Made by a program: the position numbers and the translations under genes
Notes under the pieces: model-generated
Told to the model about the DNA's origin: nothing
The model's database searches: none
The model's input: only the letters and a program-made list of their open reading frames with translations
Shown: piece after piece, positions 49,933 to 60,513 of the stretch
Layout of the letters: every line of letters starts with the position of its first letter
Numbering within the stretch: position 1 is the stretch's first letter
Source: Chitinophagaceae bacterium
Lineage (GTDB): Bacteria; Bacteroidota; Bacteroidia; Chitinophagales; Chitinophagaceae
NCBI GenBank assembly: GCA_025449935.1
Contig: JANWIJ010000097.1
Coordinates: forward strand, 1-64,000
Direction of reading: 5' to 3'
Length of the DNA: 64,000 bases

Positions 49933-51231
49933 TTGGTTATGGCAGTAAGAACAATCACAAACACAAAAGAAATTCTTTCCGTCATCCTGGGTGGGGGTGC
50001 AGGATCAAGACTATACCCGTTAACCGCCAGCCGGTCCAAACCCGCAGTACCCATTGCCGGCAAATACAGGCTGGTAGATATCCCGATTTCCAATTGTTTG
50101 AATAATGGAATAGGAAGGATGTTTGTATTGACACAATTCAATTCTGCTTCACTCAACAGGCATATCAAGAATACTTATCACTTCAGCGCATTCAGCAAAG
50201 CATTTGTCGATATCCTGGCTGCTGAACAAACGCCCGATAATCCTACCTGGTACCAGGGCACGGCTGATGCGGTAAGACAGGGGTTACGGCATATTGAACC
50301 TTTTGAAAGTGACTATGTACTTATCCTTTCCGGTGACCAGCTTTACCAGATGGACTTTGCCGAAATGCTCGAGAATCATAAGAAATTAGGCGCTGATATT
50401 TCCGTGGCTACCATACCTGTCAACGAACGGGAAGCCCCGGAATTTGGCATACTGAAATCGGGAGATGGATTGATCAAATCCTTTATCGAAAAGCCAAAAA
50501 AAGAATTATTGCCCGATTGGTTAAGTGATACGGGATTGGACATGCAACGTTCCGGAAGAAACTACCTGGCCAGCATGGGTATCTATATTTTTAACCGCAA
50601 ATTATTATTTACCCAACTGGAAAATGAATTTAAGGAGGCGACTGACTTTGGCAAAGAGATTATCCCCCAGTCCATACTGAAATATAAAGTGGCCAGCTAC
50701 CAGTATGATGGCTACTGGACCGATATCGGTAATATTTATTCCTTTTTTGAGGCGAACCTTGACCTGACAAAGGAATTGCCTTCTTTCAATCTGTTTGATA
50801 ACGACAGGACTATTTATACCAGGCCCCGTATGCTGCCGCCCGCCAAGATAAGCGGCACCACCCTGGAAAAAACGCTAGTCGCGGAAGGTTCCATTATTCA
50901 TGCATCAAGAATTGAGAACAGTGTGATTGGCATCCGGGCCCGGATAGGACTTGGATCTACGCTGGTCAGCACCTATACCATGGGAAACGACCAATATGAG
51001 ACACTGGAGGATATTGCTTTTGCACAGGCTACCGGCATACCCCTGCTGGGTATTGGAAGCCGGTGTTATATAAAAAATGCCATCCTGGATAAGAACTGCC
51101 GGATCGGTGATGATGTGCATATCAATGGAGGACCCGATATTGAAAATACCGATCATGCTTTATACACGGTGAAGGATGGCATCGTAGTGATAAAAAAAGG
51201 AGCCATCATTCCCAATGGATTTATCATCTGA
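49933..51231 (+). CDS. glgC: Glucose-1-phosphate adenylyltransferase
   Basis: SVILGGGAGSRLYPLTASRSKPAVPIAGKYRLVDIPISNCLNNGI. Confidence 0.97.
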   Translation: MVMAVRTITNTKEILSVILGGGAGSRLYPLTASRSKPAVPIAGKYRLVDIPISNCLNNGIGRMFVLTQFNSASLNRHIKNTYHFSAFSKAFVDILAAEQTPDNPTWYQGTADAVRQGLRHIEPFESDYVLILSGDQLYQMDFAEMLENHKKLGADISVATIPVNEREAPEFGILKSGDGLIKSFIEKPKKELLPDWLSDTGLDMQRSGRNYLASMGIYIFNRKLLFTQLENEFKEATDFGKEIIPQSILKYKVASYQYDGYWTDIGNIYSFFEANLDLTKELPSFNLFDNDRTIYTRPRMLPPAKISGTTLEKTLVAEGSIIHASRIENSVIGIRARIGLGSTLVSTYTMGNDQYETLEDIAFAQATGIPLLGIGSRCYIKNAILDKNCRIGDDVHINGGPDIENTDHALYTVKDGIVVIKKGAIIPNGFII

Positions 51232-51375
51232 AATTTCCTGTTTTTTTGTTTTTGCATGTGTACTTCTTACATAAAACTCCTTACCTTCCATTAACATTTT
51301 TCCAGGAGCTTCATCCCCTGTGAAGTTTTATTCTTTTCCCAAATCAATATACCCTCCAGGGGCTGGGTATCACCA

Positions 51376-52758
51376 TTGCTTATGTCATCTGCTTACACCG
51401 GTCAAAAGCCAAAGCTCAGCCTCAGCCAGATTATAAATATGAGTGTTGGTTTTTTTGGAATCCAGTTCGGCTGGGATCTGCAAAGAGCCAATATGGGGCG
51501 CATCTACGAAAACCTGGGTGCTAACCCAGATGAAGTTCCATTGCTTTTCCTGGCTGCACCGCTTACCGGCTTACTTGTTCAGCCCATTATTGGTTATATG
51601 AGCGACAGAACATGGCATCCCAAGTGGGGAAGAAGAAGACCCTATTTTATGATCGGGGCAATTCTAAGTTCCATTGCATTGATTTTTATGCCGCATAGCA
51701 GCGAATTGTGGATGGCTGCAGGTCTGCTTTGGGTATTGGATGTGTTTGGAAATGTGGCGATGGAACCTTTCCGTGCATTTGTAACCGACAAACTACCCGA
51801 CTCACAGGTTAACCGGGGTTTTATTATGCAGAGCCTTATGATTGGCCTGGGAGGAAGCATTGCCTCTGCCTTGCCCTGGTTAATGAAAAATGTTTTCAGT
51901 TTTGCAAATACGGCAGCACAGGGTGGTATCCCGGAAAATGTAAAGTGGTCGTTTTATATTGGGTCTTTCTTTTTTATTTCCTCGGTTTTATATACGGTGT
52001 TTACAACAAAAGAATATCCACCTTCCGATTTAAAGTTTAAGGATAAAGTAAAAGAATCCAATAAAGGATTTGGAGGAGGCGCACGGGAAATATTTGCAGC
52101 ACTTAACAACATGCCGAAAAGGATGAAGATTGTTTCGTTGGTTCAGTTCTTTACCTGGCCCGGCCTTTTCCTGATGTGGTTTTATTACACCACGGCCGTG
52201 GCTGTAAATGTCTTTGGCGGAAAAGATGCCAGCGATCCTGTCTACGCCGAAGGGGCTGATTTTGGGAGCCTCACTTTGTCATTTTACAGTGTGGTAACTT
52301 TTTTGTTCGCGCTGGTACTGCCGGTTATAGCGGACAGGTTGGGAAGAAAACTTACACATACGCTCTGTCTTCTCTGCGGGGCATTGGGACTTATCAGCGT
52401 AAGCTGGGTAGAAGACAAGAATTTGTTGTTCGTAAGTATGACCGGGATTGGTATTGCCTGGGCCAGTATTCTTTCCATGCCCTATGCCATGCTGAGTGGT
52501 TCCCTGCCAAAAGACAAAGTCGGGATTTACATGGGGATCTTTAATTTCTTTATCGTATTGCCGGAGATTATTGCCTCGCTGGGATTTGGCTGGCTGATGA
52601 AGAATGTGTTGAACAATAACCGCATGGCGGCCGTGGAGATTGGCGGTGGGTTAATGATAGTTGCCGCAGCCATCTGTTTCTTTTTTATTAAAGAGAATAA
52701 ACGGGTAAATGAAACCGAAACGGTAAAACTTGAGATCGAAGAACAAAGACCCATATAA
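51376..52758 (+). CDS. MFS transporter, SLC45/GPH-like (probable maltose/maltodextrin transporter)
   Basis: IQFGWDLQRANMGRIYENLGANPDEVPLLFLAAPLTGLLVQPIIGYMSDRTWHPKWGRRRPYF; 6 bp from a downstream GH13. Confidence 0.9.
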   Translation: MLMSSAYTGQKPKLSLSQIINMSVGFFGIQFGWDLQRANMGRIYENLGANPDEVPLLFLAAPLTGLLVQPIIGYMSDRTWHPKWGRRRPYFMIGAILSSIALIFMPHSSELWMAAGLLWVLDVFGNVAMEPFRAFVTDKLPDSQVNRGFIMQSLMIGLGGSIASALPWLMKNVFSFANTAAQGGIPENVKWSFYIGSFFFISSVLYTVFTTKEYPPSDLKFKDKVKESNKGFGGGAREIFAALNNMPKRMKIVSLVQFFTWPGLFLMWFYYTTAVAVNVFGGKDASDPVYAEGADFGSLTLSFYSVVTFLFALVLPVIADRLGRKLTHTLCLLCGALGLISVSWVEDKNLLFVSMTGIGIAWASILSMPYAMLSGSLPKDKVGIYMGIFNFFIVLPEIIASLGFGWLMKNVLNNNRMAAVEIGGGLMIVAAAICFFFIKENKRVNETETVKLEIEEQRPI

Positions 52759-52763
52759 TTTTT

Positions 52764-54656
52764 ATGAAAAAAACTTTTATCATCTGCCAGGTATTCTTGC
52801 TGATTGCCTGGCCGTCATTAGCCGCGCAGGAGGTCAACGTATACCCCGCCAACTGGTGGGTAGGTATGAAAAGTAACAGGCTCCAGCTGATGATCCATTC
52901 GCAGGCAGATATTGCCGTGGACAAACTTGCCGTCCGGTCTTCGAGCAGGGATGTAAAAATTATTAAAATAAATAAAGTTGAAAACAGGCACTATATTCTT
53001 GTTGACCTTGAAATAGCAGCAGCGGCAAAACCCCAGACAGTAAAATTCTCATTTGGGGGCATCATTATGAATGAATGGCAATCTTTTAATTATGAGTTAA
53101 AAGCCCGCAGTAAGGAGAATGGAAAAACAAGGGCGCAGGGTGTTAGTGCAAGAGATTTCATCTACCTGCTGATGCCCGATCGTTTTTCAAATGGCGATCC
53201 CTCCAACGATGTTATCCCCGGTTACCGGGACCAGTCCAGCGACCGGAATAATAAATTTTCACGGCATGGGGGTGATTTACGGGGAATAGAGAATCACCTG
53301 GACTATTTTAAGCAACTGGGTGTAACCACTTTATGGCTCACACCTGTAATTGAAAATGATATGCCCTTAATGAGTGAATGGGGGAATAATGTAGCAGGTT
53401 ATCACGGCTATTGGTTTACCGATCATTACAATATTGACAAACGTTTTGGTGGAAACACCGGATATAAACAATTCTGTGATGAACTGCATAAGAAAGGGAT
53501 GAAGGTTATACAGGATGCTGTCTATAATCATGTGGGCAATCATCACTGGTTTGCCCTGGATCCGCCCATGAAATCCTGGTTCAATACTTCGCAGGGAGAC
53601 AAAGGACCCAATCACCGGGAGGAAGTTTTTTTTGATCCCTATGCTTCCATGTTCGATAAACAACAAATGCTGGATGGCTGGTTTGTTCCGCATCTGCCCG
53701 ATCTCAATCAAAAGAATCCCTTCGTCGCCAATTTCCTGATCCAGCACGCCATCTGGACAACCGAAGAATTTGGAATTGATGGTTGGAGGGTTGACACGTA
53801 TAAGTATTGCGATGAACAGTTTATGAATAATGTCAATTCCGCGTTGGAAAGAGAGTTTCCCGCCTTGACAGTTTTTGGGGAATCCTGGGTGAATACAACC
53901 GTTGCAAATGCGTATTTCACCCGCAACAATATTTCATCCCCGTTCAGACATAACGCTGAAGGCATGCTGGATTTCCAGGCAGCTTTTGCGATGCTGGCCG
54001 GTATGAATGAATCACCTGGCTGGTCGAACGGGGTTAATAAGATCTACGTTACACTAGCGCAGGATGTGCTGTACAAAGACCCGATGAACAATTGTATCTT
54101 CCTGGATAACCATGATATGGACAGGGTTTTCTCGGTGATTGACGAGGACTGGAAGAAAATGAAAATGGGATTTAACTGGTTACTCACCCTGCGGGGCATT
54201 CCACAGATCTATTATGGTACCGAAGTATTAATGAAGAATAAGAAAGTAAATACTGATGCTACTGTGAGGGAAGATTTTCCCGGTGGCTGGACGGATGATA
54301 AACCAAAAGACAACCGCTTTACCCGCGGGGGCAGGAGTGAGAAACAAAATGAAGCATTTGACTATGTTAGTTCACTTGCCAATTTCCGGAAAAACTCTTC
54401 AGCACTGACTGGCGGGAAAACTATGCAGTTCATTCCCAAAGACGGCTTTTATGTTTATTTCAGGTATGATGACCGGCAAACTGTAATGATAGCAACCAAT
54501 ACAAGTGATAAGAATATGAAGCCGGACTGGTCCCAATTTGCCGAAAGAACAAAAGGGTTCACCCAGGTCAGAAATGTTATCACGGGAAAAATCAAATCAT
54601 TGCAGGACCTGGAAATAGATTCAAAAGACAGCTTTGTTTTCGAACTGATGAAATAA
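52764..54656 (+). CDS. GH13 cyclomaltodextrinase-like glycosidase, secreted
   Basis: NWWVGMKSNRLQLMIHS N-domain; DAVYNHVG, GWRVDTYKY, VFGESWV, FLDNHDMDRV. Confidence 0.94.
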   Translation: MKKTFIICQVFLLIAWPSLAAQEVNVYPANWWVGMKSNRLQLMIHSQADIAVDKLAVRSSSRDVKIIKINKVENRHYILVDLEIAAAAKPQTVKFSFGGIIMNEWQSFNYELKARSKENGKTRAQGVSARDFIYLLMPDRFSNGDPSNDVIPGYRDQSSDRNNKFSRHGGDLRGIENHLDYFKQLGVTTLWLTPVIENDMPLMSEWGNNVAGYHGYWFTDHYNIDKRFGGNTGYKQFCDELHKKGMKVIQDAVYNHVGNHHWFALDPPMKSWFNTSQGDKGPNHREEVFFDPYASMFDKQQMLDGWFVPHLPDLNQKNPFVANFLIQHAIWTTEEFGIDGWRVDTYKYCDEQFMNNVNSALEREFPALTVFGESWVNTTVANAYFTRNNISSPFRHNAEGMLDFQAAFAMLAGMNESPGWSNGVNKIYVTLAQDVLYKDPMNNCIFLDNHDMDRVFSVIDEDWKKMKMGFNWLLTLRGIPQIYYGTEVLMKNKKVNTDATVREDFPGGWTDDKPKDNRFTRGGRSEKQNEAFDYVSSLANFRKNSSALTGGKTMQFIPKDGFYVYFRYDDRQTVMIATNTSDKNMKPDWSQFAERTKGFTQVRNVITGKIKSLQDLEIDSKDSFVFELMK

Positions 54657-54673
54657 GTCGGGGACGCATTAAT

Positions 54674-54704
54674 AATTATTGATTATTGATTATTGATTAA
54701 TTGA
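54674..54704. repeat. AT-rich short tandem repeat (ATTGATT-type, period about 7)
   Basis: attattgattattgattattgattaattgat in the intergenic region. Confidence 0.7.
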
Positions 54705-54713
54705 TAACCTATA

Positions 54714-55442
54714 TTAAAGGAAAATATTCCAGACCGATTGTTGTCCCCAGGTTCCCCAATCGCTGGTCGCCTTTTTTACCGTCTCCTGTAATTCCTTAGC
54801 CTTTTTCTTTTTTCCCTTTTCCGGCGCTGCAATAATAGCCGTGTTTACCCCATTTACCTGGAGTTTTGTAGCGATCCAGCTGCTGTACATCCGGGGGATG
54901 GTAATACCGAGGATCATCCCGGGCAGACCATGAATACCCATCGGCCCCCCGCTGGCGGTTATTTCATCCGTATAGAAAGCAAACACATACACACTGTCGA
55001 ATATAACCCCAACCGCTTTGCGGCAATTAAAGCCCGCGATCTCCCGTGTTTCATTGGGCACCAGTTTCCAGTCAATCTTCATCAGGGAATCTGTTAAGAG
55101 ATAGGTATCATCGAATACAAATTTCCTGTTCACGAAGATTCCGCTTTTATAATCATTAAACCAGAAGTTATCTTCTTCTTCACCTCTTGACCAGGGTAAT
55201 TTAGTCTTTTCATCCCGGCGGTTAAACTGGTAGACAGCTTTATCATCGTTGAAGGTGAGGTTGTACCAGGTAGTAGAGAACTGCGGGATCTTATCCTTGA
55301 ACATTTCAGCCCATATGCCATCCCCGAATGTTTTGTGATTATTGGTTCTGACTTCATATTCGATCAGGCCGCTGTTGATAAATTGCTGGGCATGGAGGGC
55401 AATGCCCGACAGAAATGAAAGCGATAGCCATATTTTTTTCAT
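54714..55442 (-). CDS. GLPGLI family protein
   Basis: PMGIHGLPGMILGITI signature motif; signal peptide. Confidence 0.92.
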   Translation of the reverse strand: MKKIWLSLSFLSGIALHAQQFINSGLIEYEVRTNNHKTFGDGIWAEMFKDKIPQFSTTWYNLTFNDDKAVYQFNRRDEKTKLPWSRGEEEDNFWFNDYKSGIFVNRKFVFDDTYLLTDSLMKIDWKLVPNETREIAGFNCRKAVGVIFDSVYVFAFYTDEITASGGPMGIHGLPGMILGITIPRMYSSWIATKLQVNGVNTAIIAAPEKGKKKKAKELQETVKKATSDWGTWGQQSVWNIFL

Positions 55443-55459
55443 AATTCCTTTTTTGATGA

Positions 55460-58231
55460 TCAGAAACCGCTGGCGGGTTTTCCGTTTTTTGAAATATTCC
55501 AGGTCAATGTCAGCAGCCAGAATCTTTTCAGGGTGGTAAAATAGGATTCCGTAAAACTGTAGCTGTTGAAATTACGCTGGTAGCCTTTGTTTTGATTGAG
55601 GATATCATAGATACCCAGTTTTATTTCCATGGCGTTTTCTTTGAATAACCGTTTGGTGACTGAAGCGTTCCAGGTGGTGAAATTGTTATTCTGCGTAAAC
55701 CGGGGGTCCTTCTGCCGTATCTGTGTGTTTACATCTGTACTGAATTCATATTTCTTTGGTAATATCACCCGTGCATTGGCCCATCCTTCGAGCTGCCAGT
55801 AACTGGCATTGGCCGCAGCATTCACGCTCGCTTTCGATTCGTTCCAGGTAAAGCTGGGGCTGACATAAAAATCAAACTTATTCTCCTTGTACTTACTCAT
55901 ATTCAACCTGATCCCATAATTCCGTGTCGTCGTAGTATTTTTTACCCCGTTTACGAAATCAATGTTCCGGTTCATATTAACCGTAGGCCCAAAACCCAAC
56001 CGCAGTTTACTTTTCAGTTTAAATCCATAGTCAGAATACAGGTTGATATTATACACCCCATCTGCATTCACCGTCCGGTAAGTTCTTTTACCCACACTGT
56101 CAACTGAACTGGACTGTACAAAGGCGTTTTGGGTAAAACCCAGGTTGAGGTTGGTCCAGATATTTTTTTCTTTAAGCACATTGTAGGAATTATAGCCGGT
56201 ACTGAAAGTGTGCCGGAAAGATTGTTTGAGGTCAGGGTTGCCAAGGTAAATATTCAGCGGGTCGGTATTTACCCGGATAGGCTGCAGTTGTTCAAGGGAA
56301 GGTGCCGTGGTGGAACCGCCATAACTAAACCTGAGGTTTTGACTGGGCTTGAATTTATAGGTGTAAGAAGCGCGGGGAAAGAAATTGGTAAAATTATAAT
56401 TCGTTTTGGTCCCTTCCGTAATATTCTGCTGGATAAAATGGCTGAAACCTACGGAAGCGCCAAATGAGTAAGTGTATTTCTTTTTATTCATCCTGAAATT
56501 CACCCCCGGGGTATTGACCAGCCGGGTAAATAAGAATGAATTGCTCAGCGTGTCGATGATATCCTCATACTTTCCATTATTGCTTTTGCTGTTGGTGACC
56601 CGATCATTACTGTTGCTGTTCCAGGCAATGGCATGGCTTAATTCCAGGTAGAAATCCTTCGCCAGGGGCTCGGTATACGCCAGTTTGGTGTTCATCCCTT
56701 TTGCAACGCTTTCGCGCATGTTCAGCTGGTCGGTAGTATCGATATCATTAATGGTGCCGTCTGTATAGTATTTATTCAGGGAGTAAAGCAATCCCTGGTT
56801 GGTTGAATTGCTCCAGTTTAAATCTGTATTGACAGAAAGCGTGCGGGAAAGTTTTTTGAATTTATGCTTCCACAGGAGGGTAGAGGTGATACTTTCGTTT
56901 TCAGCAGTATTGTTGCTGGTTCTCCGGCTATTGTTAATGGTATCTGCATTATCGGAAAGAGATTCCGTATAGTAATTACTGGTGCTCCGGGTATTTTTTT
57001 TATTGGCCCTTGTCGTCCATTTAAGAGAATTGGCAGAATCAAGGTTAAAATCCATTGTCATGTTCAATGCATGCTTGCTGTTTGAACTGAAATTATTACT
57101 GTTGCTGTTGGTGATCCAGCTGCTGTCGGGCAGGAATGTCCTGGAAAAAGTTGAGTTGATGGCGGGAGCATTTACTTTGCTGAATTTGTATCCAGAATTA
57201 AAACTTTGTTTATCCTCCTTGCCAAACTTATTGCTGTAATGCAATCCGCCATTCCAGTTTTGGGGAATACCGTTACGGCCACCATAAAAATTTTCATCAT
57301 CGTCACGGCTCACACTCATCCACATCCCTCCACCATCATCCATCCCTGTTTGCATATTGTCTGAGCCACCCCCGTAATTCTGCGCATCATCCCAGTCAAG
57401 ATTGGTTTGACCGGTATTACTCATTATTCCATACCCGGCCAGTTTTCGTTTATCTTTAAAAGAATTCAGCATCACGGAATTATTATACTTGTCTTTGAGT
57501 CCGCCGCCCAATTCAATTTTTCCAAAATAGCCCTCTTTCTTTTTCATTTTCAAGTTGATGGTTTTATCCTTCACCCCGTCATCGATACCGGTAAATTCTG
57601 CCTGGTCGCTTTTCTTATCAAACACTTCAACTTCTTTGACCGCATCCGCTCTTAAATTTTTGGTGGCGATACCCGGGTCACTTCCAAAAAATTCTTCCCC
57701 GTCCACCAGCACTTTCTTTACTCTTTCACCCATGGCGGTTATTTTCCCGTCCTTATCCACCTGGATACCGGGTAACCGTCGTAATAATTCTTCTACGTTG
57801 GCACCGGGCCGCACTTTAAAGCTGTCGGCTGTGTAAACGGTTGTGTCGCCTTTTATCCGGATGGGAGTTCCGGTTTTTAACAGCACTTCAGCCAGTAGTT
57901 TACTTTTTGGGGTCATATATAATTTCCCCATATCAATTTCCCCGCCTGCTTTCAGTTCAACGACATCAAAATAATCGCCCATAAATGGGTGTGTGATCAT
58001 AATAATGAATTTGCCTTCGGCCAGGTTTGAAAAGGAAAAATGGCCGTCCTTACCGGCGCGGGTAAATTTTACCAGGATGGAATCAGCCTGCCTCAGCACA
58101 GAAATGACTGCATTTACAGGATTCTTTTTTTCCACTGAATCGGTAACAGTACCTTTAAGAGAGGCCGGTTGTGAACGGGAGACAAATGTTGAAGCCAGAA
58201 TAAGCAGTGCCAGTATAACCGGTCTTCTCAT
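55460..58231 (-). CDS. Outer-membrane beta-barrel protein with carboxypeptidase-regulatory N-domain (TonB-receptor-like, OMP_b-brl_3 type)
   Basis: SLKGTVTDSVEKKNPVNAVISVLRQADSILVKFTRAGKDGHFSF; plug-like VEELLRRLPGIQVDKDGKITAMGERVKKVLVDGEEFFG; long beta-barrel. Confidence 0.92.
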   Translation of the reverse strand: MRRPVILALLILASTFVSRSQPASLKGTVTDSVEKKNPVNAVISVLRQADSILVKFTRAGKDGHFSFSNLAEGKFIIMITHPFMGDYFDVVELKAGGEIDMGKLYMTPKSKLLAEVLLKTGTPIRIKGDTTVYTADSFKVRPGANVEELLRRLPGIQVDKDGKITAMGERVKKVLVDGEEFFGSDPGIATKNLRADAVKEVEVFDKKSDQAEFTGIDDGVKDKTINLKMKKKEGYFGKIELGGGLKDKYNNSVMLNSFKDKRKLAGYGIMSNTGQTNLDWDDAQNYGGGSDNMQTGMDDGGGMWMSVSRDDDENFYGGRNGIPQNWNGGLHYSNKFGKEDKQSFNSGYKFSKVNAPAINSTFSRTFLPDSSWITNSNSNNFSSNSKHALNMTMDFNLDSANSLKWTTRANKKNTRSTSNYYTESLSDNADTINNSRRTSNNTAENESITSTLLWKHKFKKLSRTLSVNTDLNWSNSTNQGLLYSLNKYYTDGTINDIDTTDQLNMRESVAKGMNTKLAYTEPLAKDFYLELSHAIAWNSNSNDRVTNSKSNNGKYEDIIDTLSNSFLFTRLVNTPGVNFRMNKKKYTYSFGASVGFSHFIQQNITEGTKTNYNFTNFFPRASYTYKFKPSQNLRFSYGGSTTAPSLEQLQPIRVNTDPLNIYLGNPDLKQSFRHTFSTGYNSYNVLKEKNIWTNLNLGFTQNAFVQSSSVDSVGKRTYRTVNADGVYNINLYSDYGFKLKSKLRLGFGPTVNMNRNIDFVNGVKNTTTTRNYGIRLNMSKYKENKFDFYVSPSFTWNESKASVNAAANASYWQLEGWANARVILPKKYEFSTDVNTQIRQKDPRFTQNNNFTTWNASVTKRLFKENAMEIKLGIYDILNQNKGYQRNFNSYSFTESYFTTLKRFWLLTLTWNISKNGKPASGF

Positions 58232-58355
58232 GGTTAAGAGGGATTGGTTCAGGTGTTAATGGTTTACGCCCCGCTAATTTCTCTTAAAATCGGCAGCAAA
58301 GAAGCACCATTCATGTAATTTTAAGTTAAAGCCCTGTTTTACAGGATTTACAACT

Positions 58356-60398
58356 ATGAGTCGTCAATCAAAGAAATCCACAACTATTGCCGGAGAAAAT
58401 CCAGTAAAAGAGTCAAAGGATCCGCCTGACGGGACCCAACCCGGGTTGACGGAGAAAGAACAGCGGTATGAAGAATCAAACTTCATTGATACATCAAAAC
58501 CCGTCTGGAATTATTCGCTTCTCACAGATGCGGATGTGAGTAATTTTCAAAACGGGACCAATTACCAGCTGTATAAAAAGTTTGGGTCTCACCCGGTACA
58601 GGTTAATGATACCTGGGGTATGTATTTCTGTGTATGGGCACCTAATGCTACCGCCGTGTCGGTGATCGGCAATTTTAATCATTGGCAGGAACATCAATAT
58701 GAATTGAATCCCCGGTGGGATAAGAGTGGGATCTGGGAAGGGTTTATTCCGCATTTTAAATTAGGAGAATCCTACAAATACCACATTGTGGGCTATGCAA
58801 AACGGAAACTCGATAAAGGCGATCCGTTTGCCAATTTTTGGGAAAAAAGACCTGATACCGCCAGCATCACCTGGGACATGTATTATGAATGGAAGGACCA
58901 GGACTGGATGAAGAAACGAAAAAAAAATAACTCACTGGATGCCCCGTGGAGCGTGTATGAAGTTCACCTGGCAAGCTGGCAACGACCAGATAAAAATGAT
59001 GAAGAAAGTTATAACACCTATGACCAGATGAAGGAGCGGTTGGTGCCCTATGTAAAAGAAATGGGTTTTACACATGTGGAATTCATGCCGGTGATGGAAT
59101 ACCCGTTTGACGGGAGCTGGGGTTACCAGTGTACGGGTTTTTTTGCCTCTACATCCCGGTTTGGCGATCCGCAGGGACTGATGCGTTTGATTGAGGCTTT
59201 CCACATAGAGGGAATCGGAGTGATTTTAGATTGGGTCCCCTCTCATTTCCCTTATGATGCGCATGGGTTATTTATGTTTGATGGAACACATACTTACGAG
59301 TATGCAGACATGCGCAAAGGATTTCACCCCGACTGGAACAGCTATATCTTTAATTATAAAAGAGGTGAAGTAAAATCATTCCTGATCAGCAGCGCCCGTT
59401 TCTGGTTCGATATGTTTCATATTGATGGTATCCGGGTAGATGCTGTCTCTTCCATGCTCAAATTAAATTATTCAAGGGAAGAGGGAGAGTGGGAACCCAA
59501 TGAATATGGTGGGGATGGAAATCTGGAAGCGATCGCTTTCATCAAAGATTTGAATGAAACTATTTTCCGTGATTTTCCGGACGTACAAACGATCGCGGAA
59601 GAAGCCACTGACTGGCCTGGGATATCTAAACCAACCTGGCAGGATGGATTGGGATTCGGAATGAAATGGATGATGGGCTGGATGCATGATACGCTGGATT
59701 ATTTTAAGATTGATCCCTTGCTGCGAAAGTTTCACCAGGATAAGTTCACGTTCAGCATGATGTATTATAATGATGAAAATTTCATGCTTCCATTCAGTCA
59801 TGATGAAATTGTGCATGGAAAAAGCCCGATGATCCATAAAGTTCCGGGAGACGAATGGCAAAAATTCGCCAACCTCCGCCTGATGTATACGTATATGTGG
59901 ACCCACCCGGGTGCCAAGTTATTGTTTATGAGCAATGAGTTTGGGCAGACCACGGAATGGAATTATAAATCAGAGCTGGACTGGAGTTTATTACAATTTG
60001 ACTGCCACCGGTTACTCAAAGACTGTGTCAGGGACCTGAACAAATTATTACAATCAGAACCGGGGCTGTACCAGCAGCAGTTCAGCCCGGATGGGTTTGA
60101 GTGGGTGGATTTGAATCACCGGGATGAATCGGTGATGGTTTACAGGAGAAAGGGTAAGAAGCCGGCGGATGACCTCCTGGTTATTCTTAATATGACCCCT
60201 GTGGTCAGGAATGATTGGGAAATTTACGTTTCCGGTAAAGTATTTCAACGTGAAATTTTTAACAGCGATAAGATAATATATTGGGGTACCGGGGACGTTT
60301 ATAACCCGGAAATCAGGAGCGAAATGATTGATAAAGGTCAAAAAAAGTATAAGGTGATCGTAAATCTCCCTGCTTTGGGTGGTATCATTCTGAAATAA
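58356..60398 (+). CDS. glgB: 1,4-alpha-glucan branching enzyme
   Basis: CBM48-like N-domain (CVWAPNATAVSVIGNFNHWQ); ILDWVPSHFP, GIRVDAVSSML, IAEEATDWPG, LPFSHDEIVHGK. Confidence 0.94.
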   Translation: MSRQSKKSTTIAGENPVKESKDPPDGTQPGLTEKEQRYEESNFIDTSKPVWNYSLLTDADVSNFQNGTNYQLYKKFGSHPVQVNDTWGMYFCVWAPNATAVSVIGNFNHWQEHQYELNPRWDKSGIWEGFIPHFKLGESYKYHIVGYAKRKLDKGDPFANFWEKRPDTASITWDMYYEWKDQDWMKKRKKNNSLDAPWSVYEVHLASWQRPDKNDEESYNTYDQMKERLVPYVKEMGFTHVEFMPVMEYPFDGSWGYQCTGFFASTSRFGDPQGLMRLIEAFHIEGIGVILDWVPSHFPYDAHGLFMFDGTHTYEYADMRKGFHPDWNSYIFNYKRGEVKSFLISSARFWFDMFHIDGIRVDAVSSMLKLNYSREEGEWEPNEYGGDGNLEAIAFIKDLNETIFRDFPDVQTIAEEATDWPGISKPTWQDGLGFGMKWMMGWMHDTLDYFKIDPLLRKFHQDKFTFSMMYYNDENFMLPFSHDEIVHGKSPMIHKVPGDEWQKFANLRLMYTYMWTHPGAKLLFMSNEFGQTTEWNYKSELDWSLLQFDCHRLLKDCVRDLNKLLQSEPGLYQQQFSPDGFEWVDLNHRDESVMVYRRKGKKPADDLLVILNMTPVVRNDWEIYVSGKVFQREIFNSDKIIYWGTGDVYNPEIRSEMIDKGQKKYKVIVNLPALGGIILK

Positions 60399-60513
60399 CT
60401 ACTATTTTGGAACGATATTGGTTGATTTTTAGTTGGTTAAGTTTTGATTAGTCATGACCCCCATATATCTTGCTATAAGAAATATATTTGTCTGTAGTCC
60501 TAAATTCATCCCT

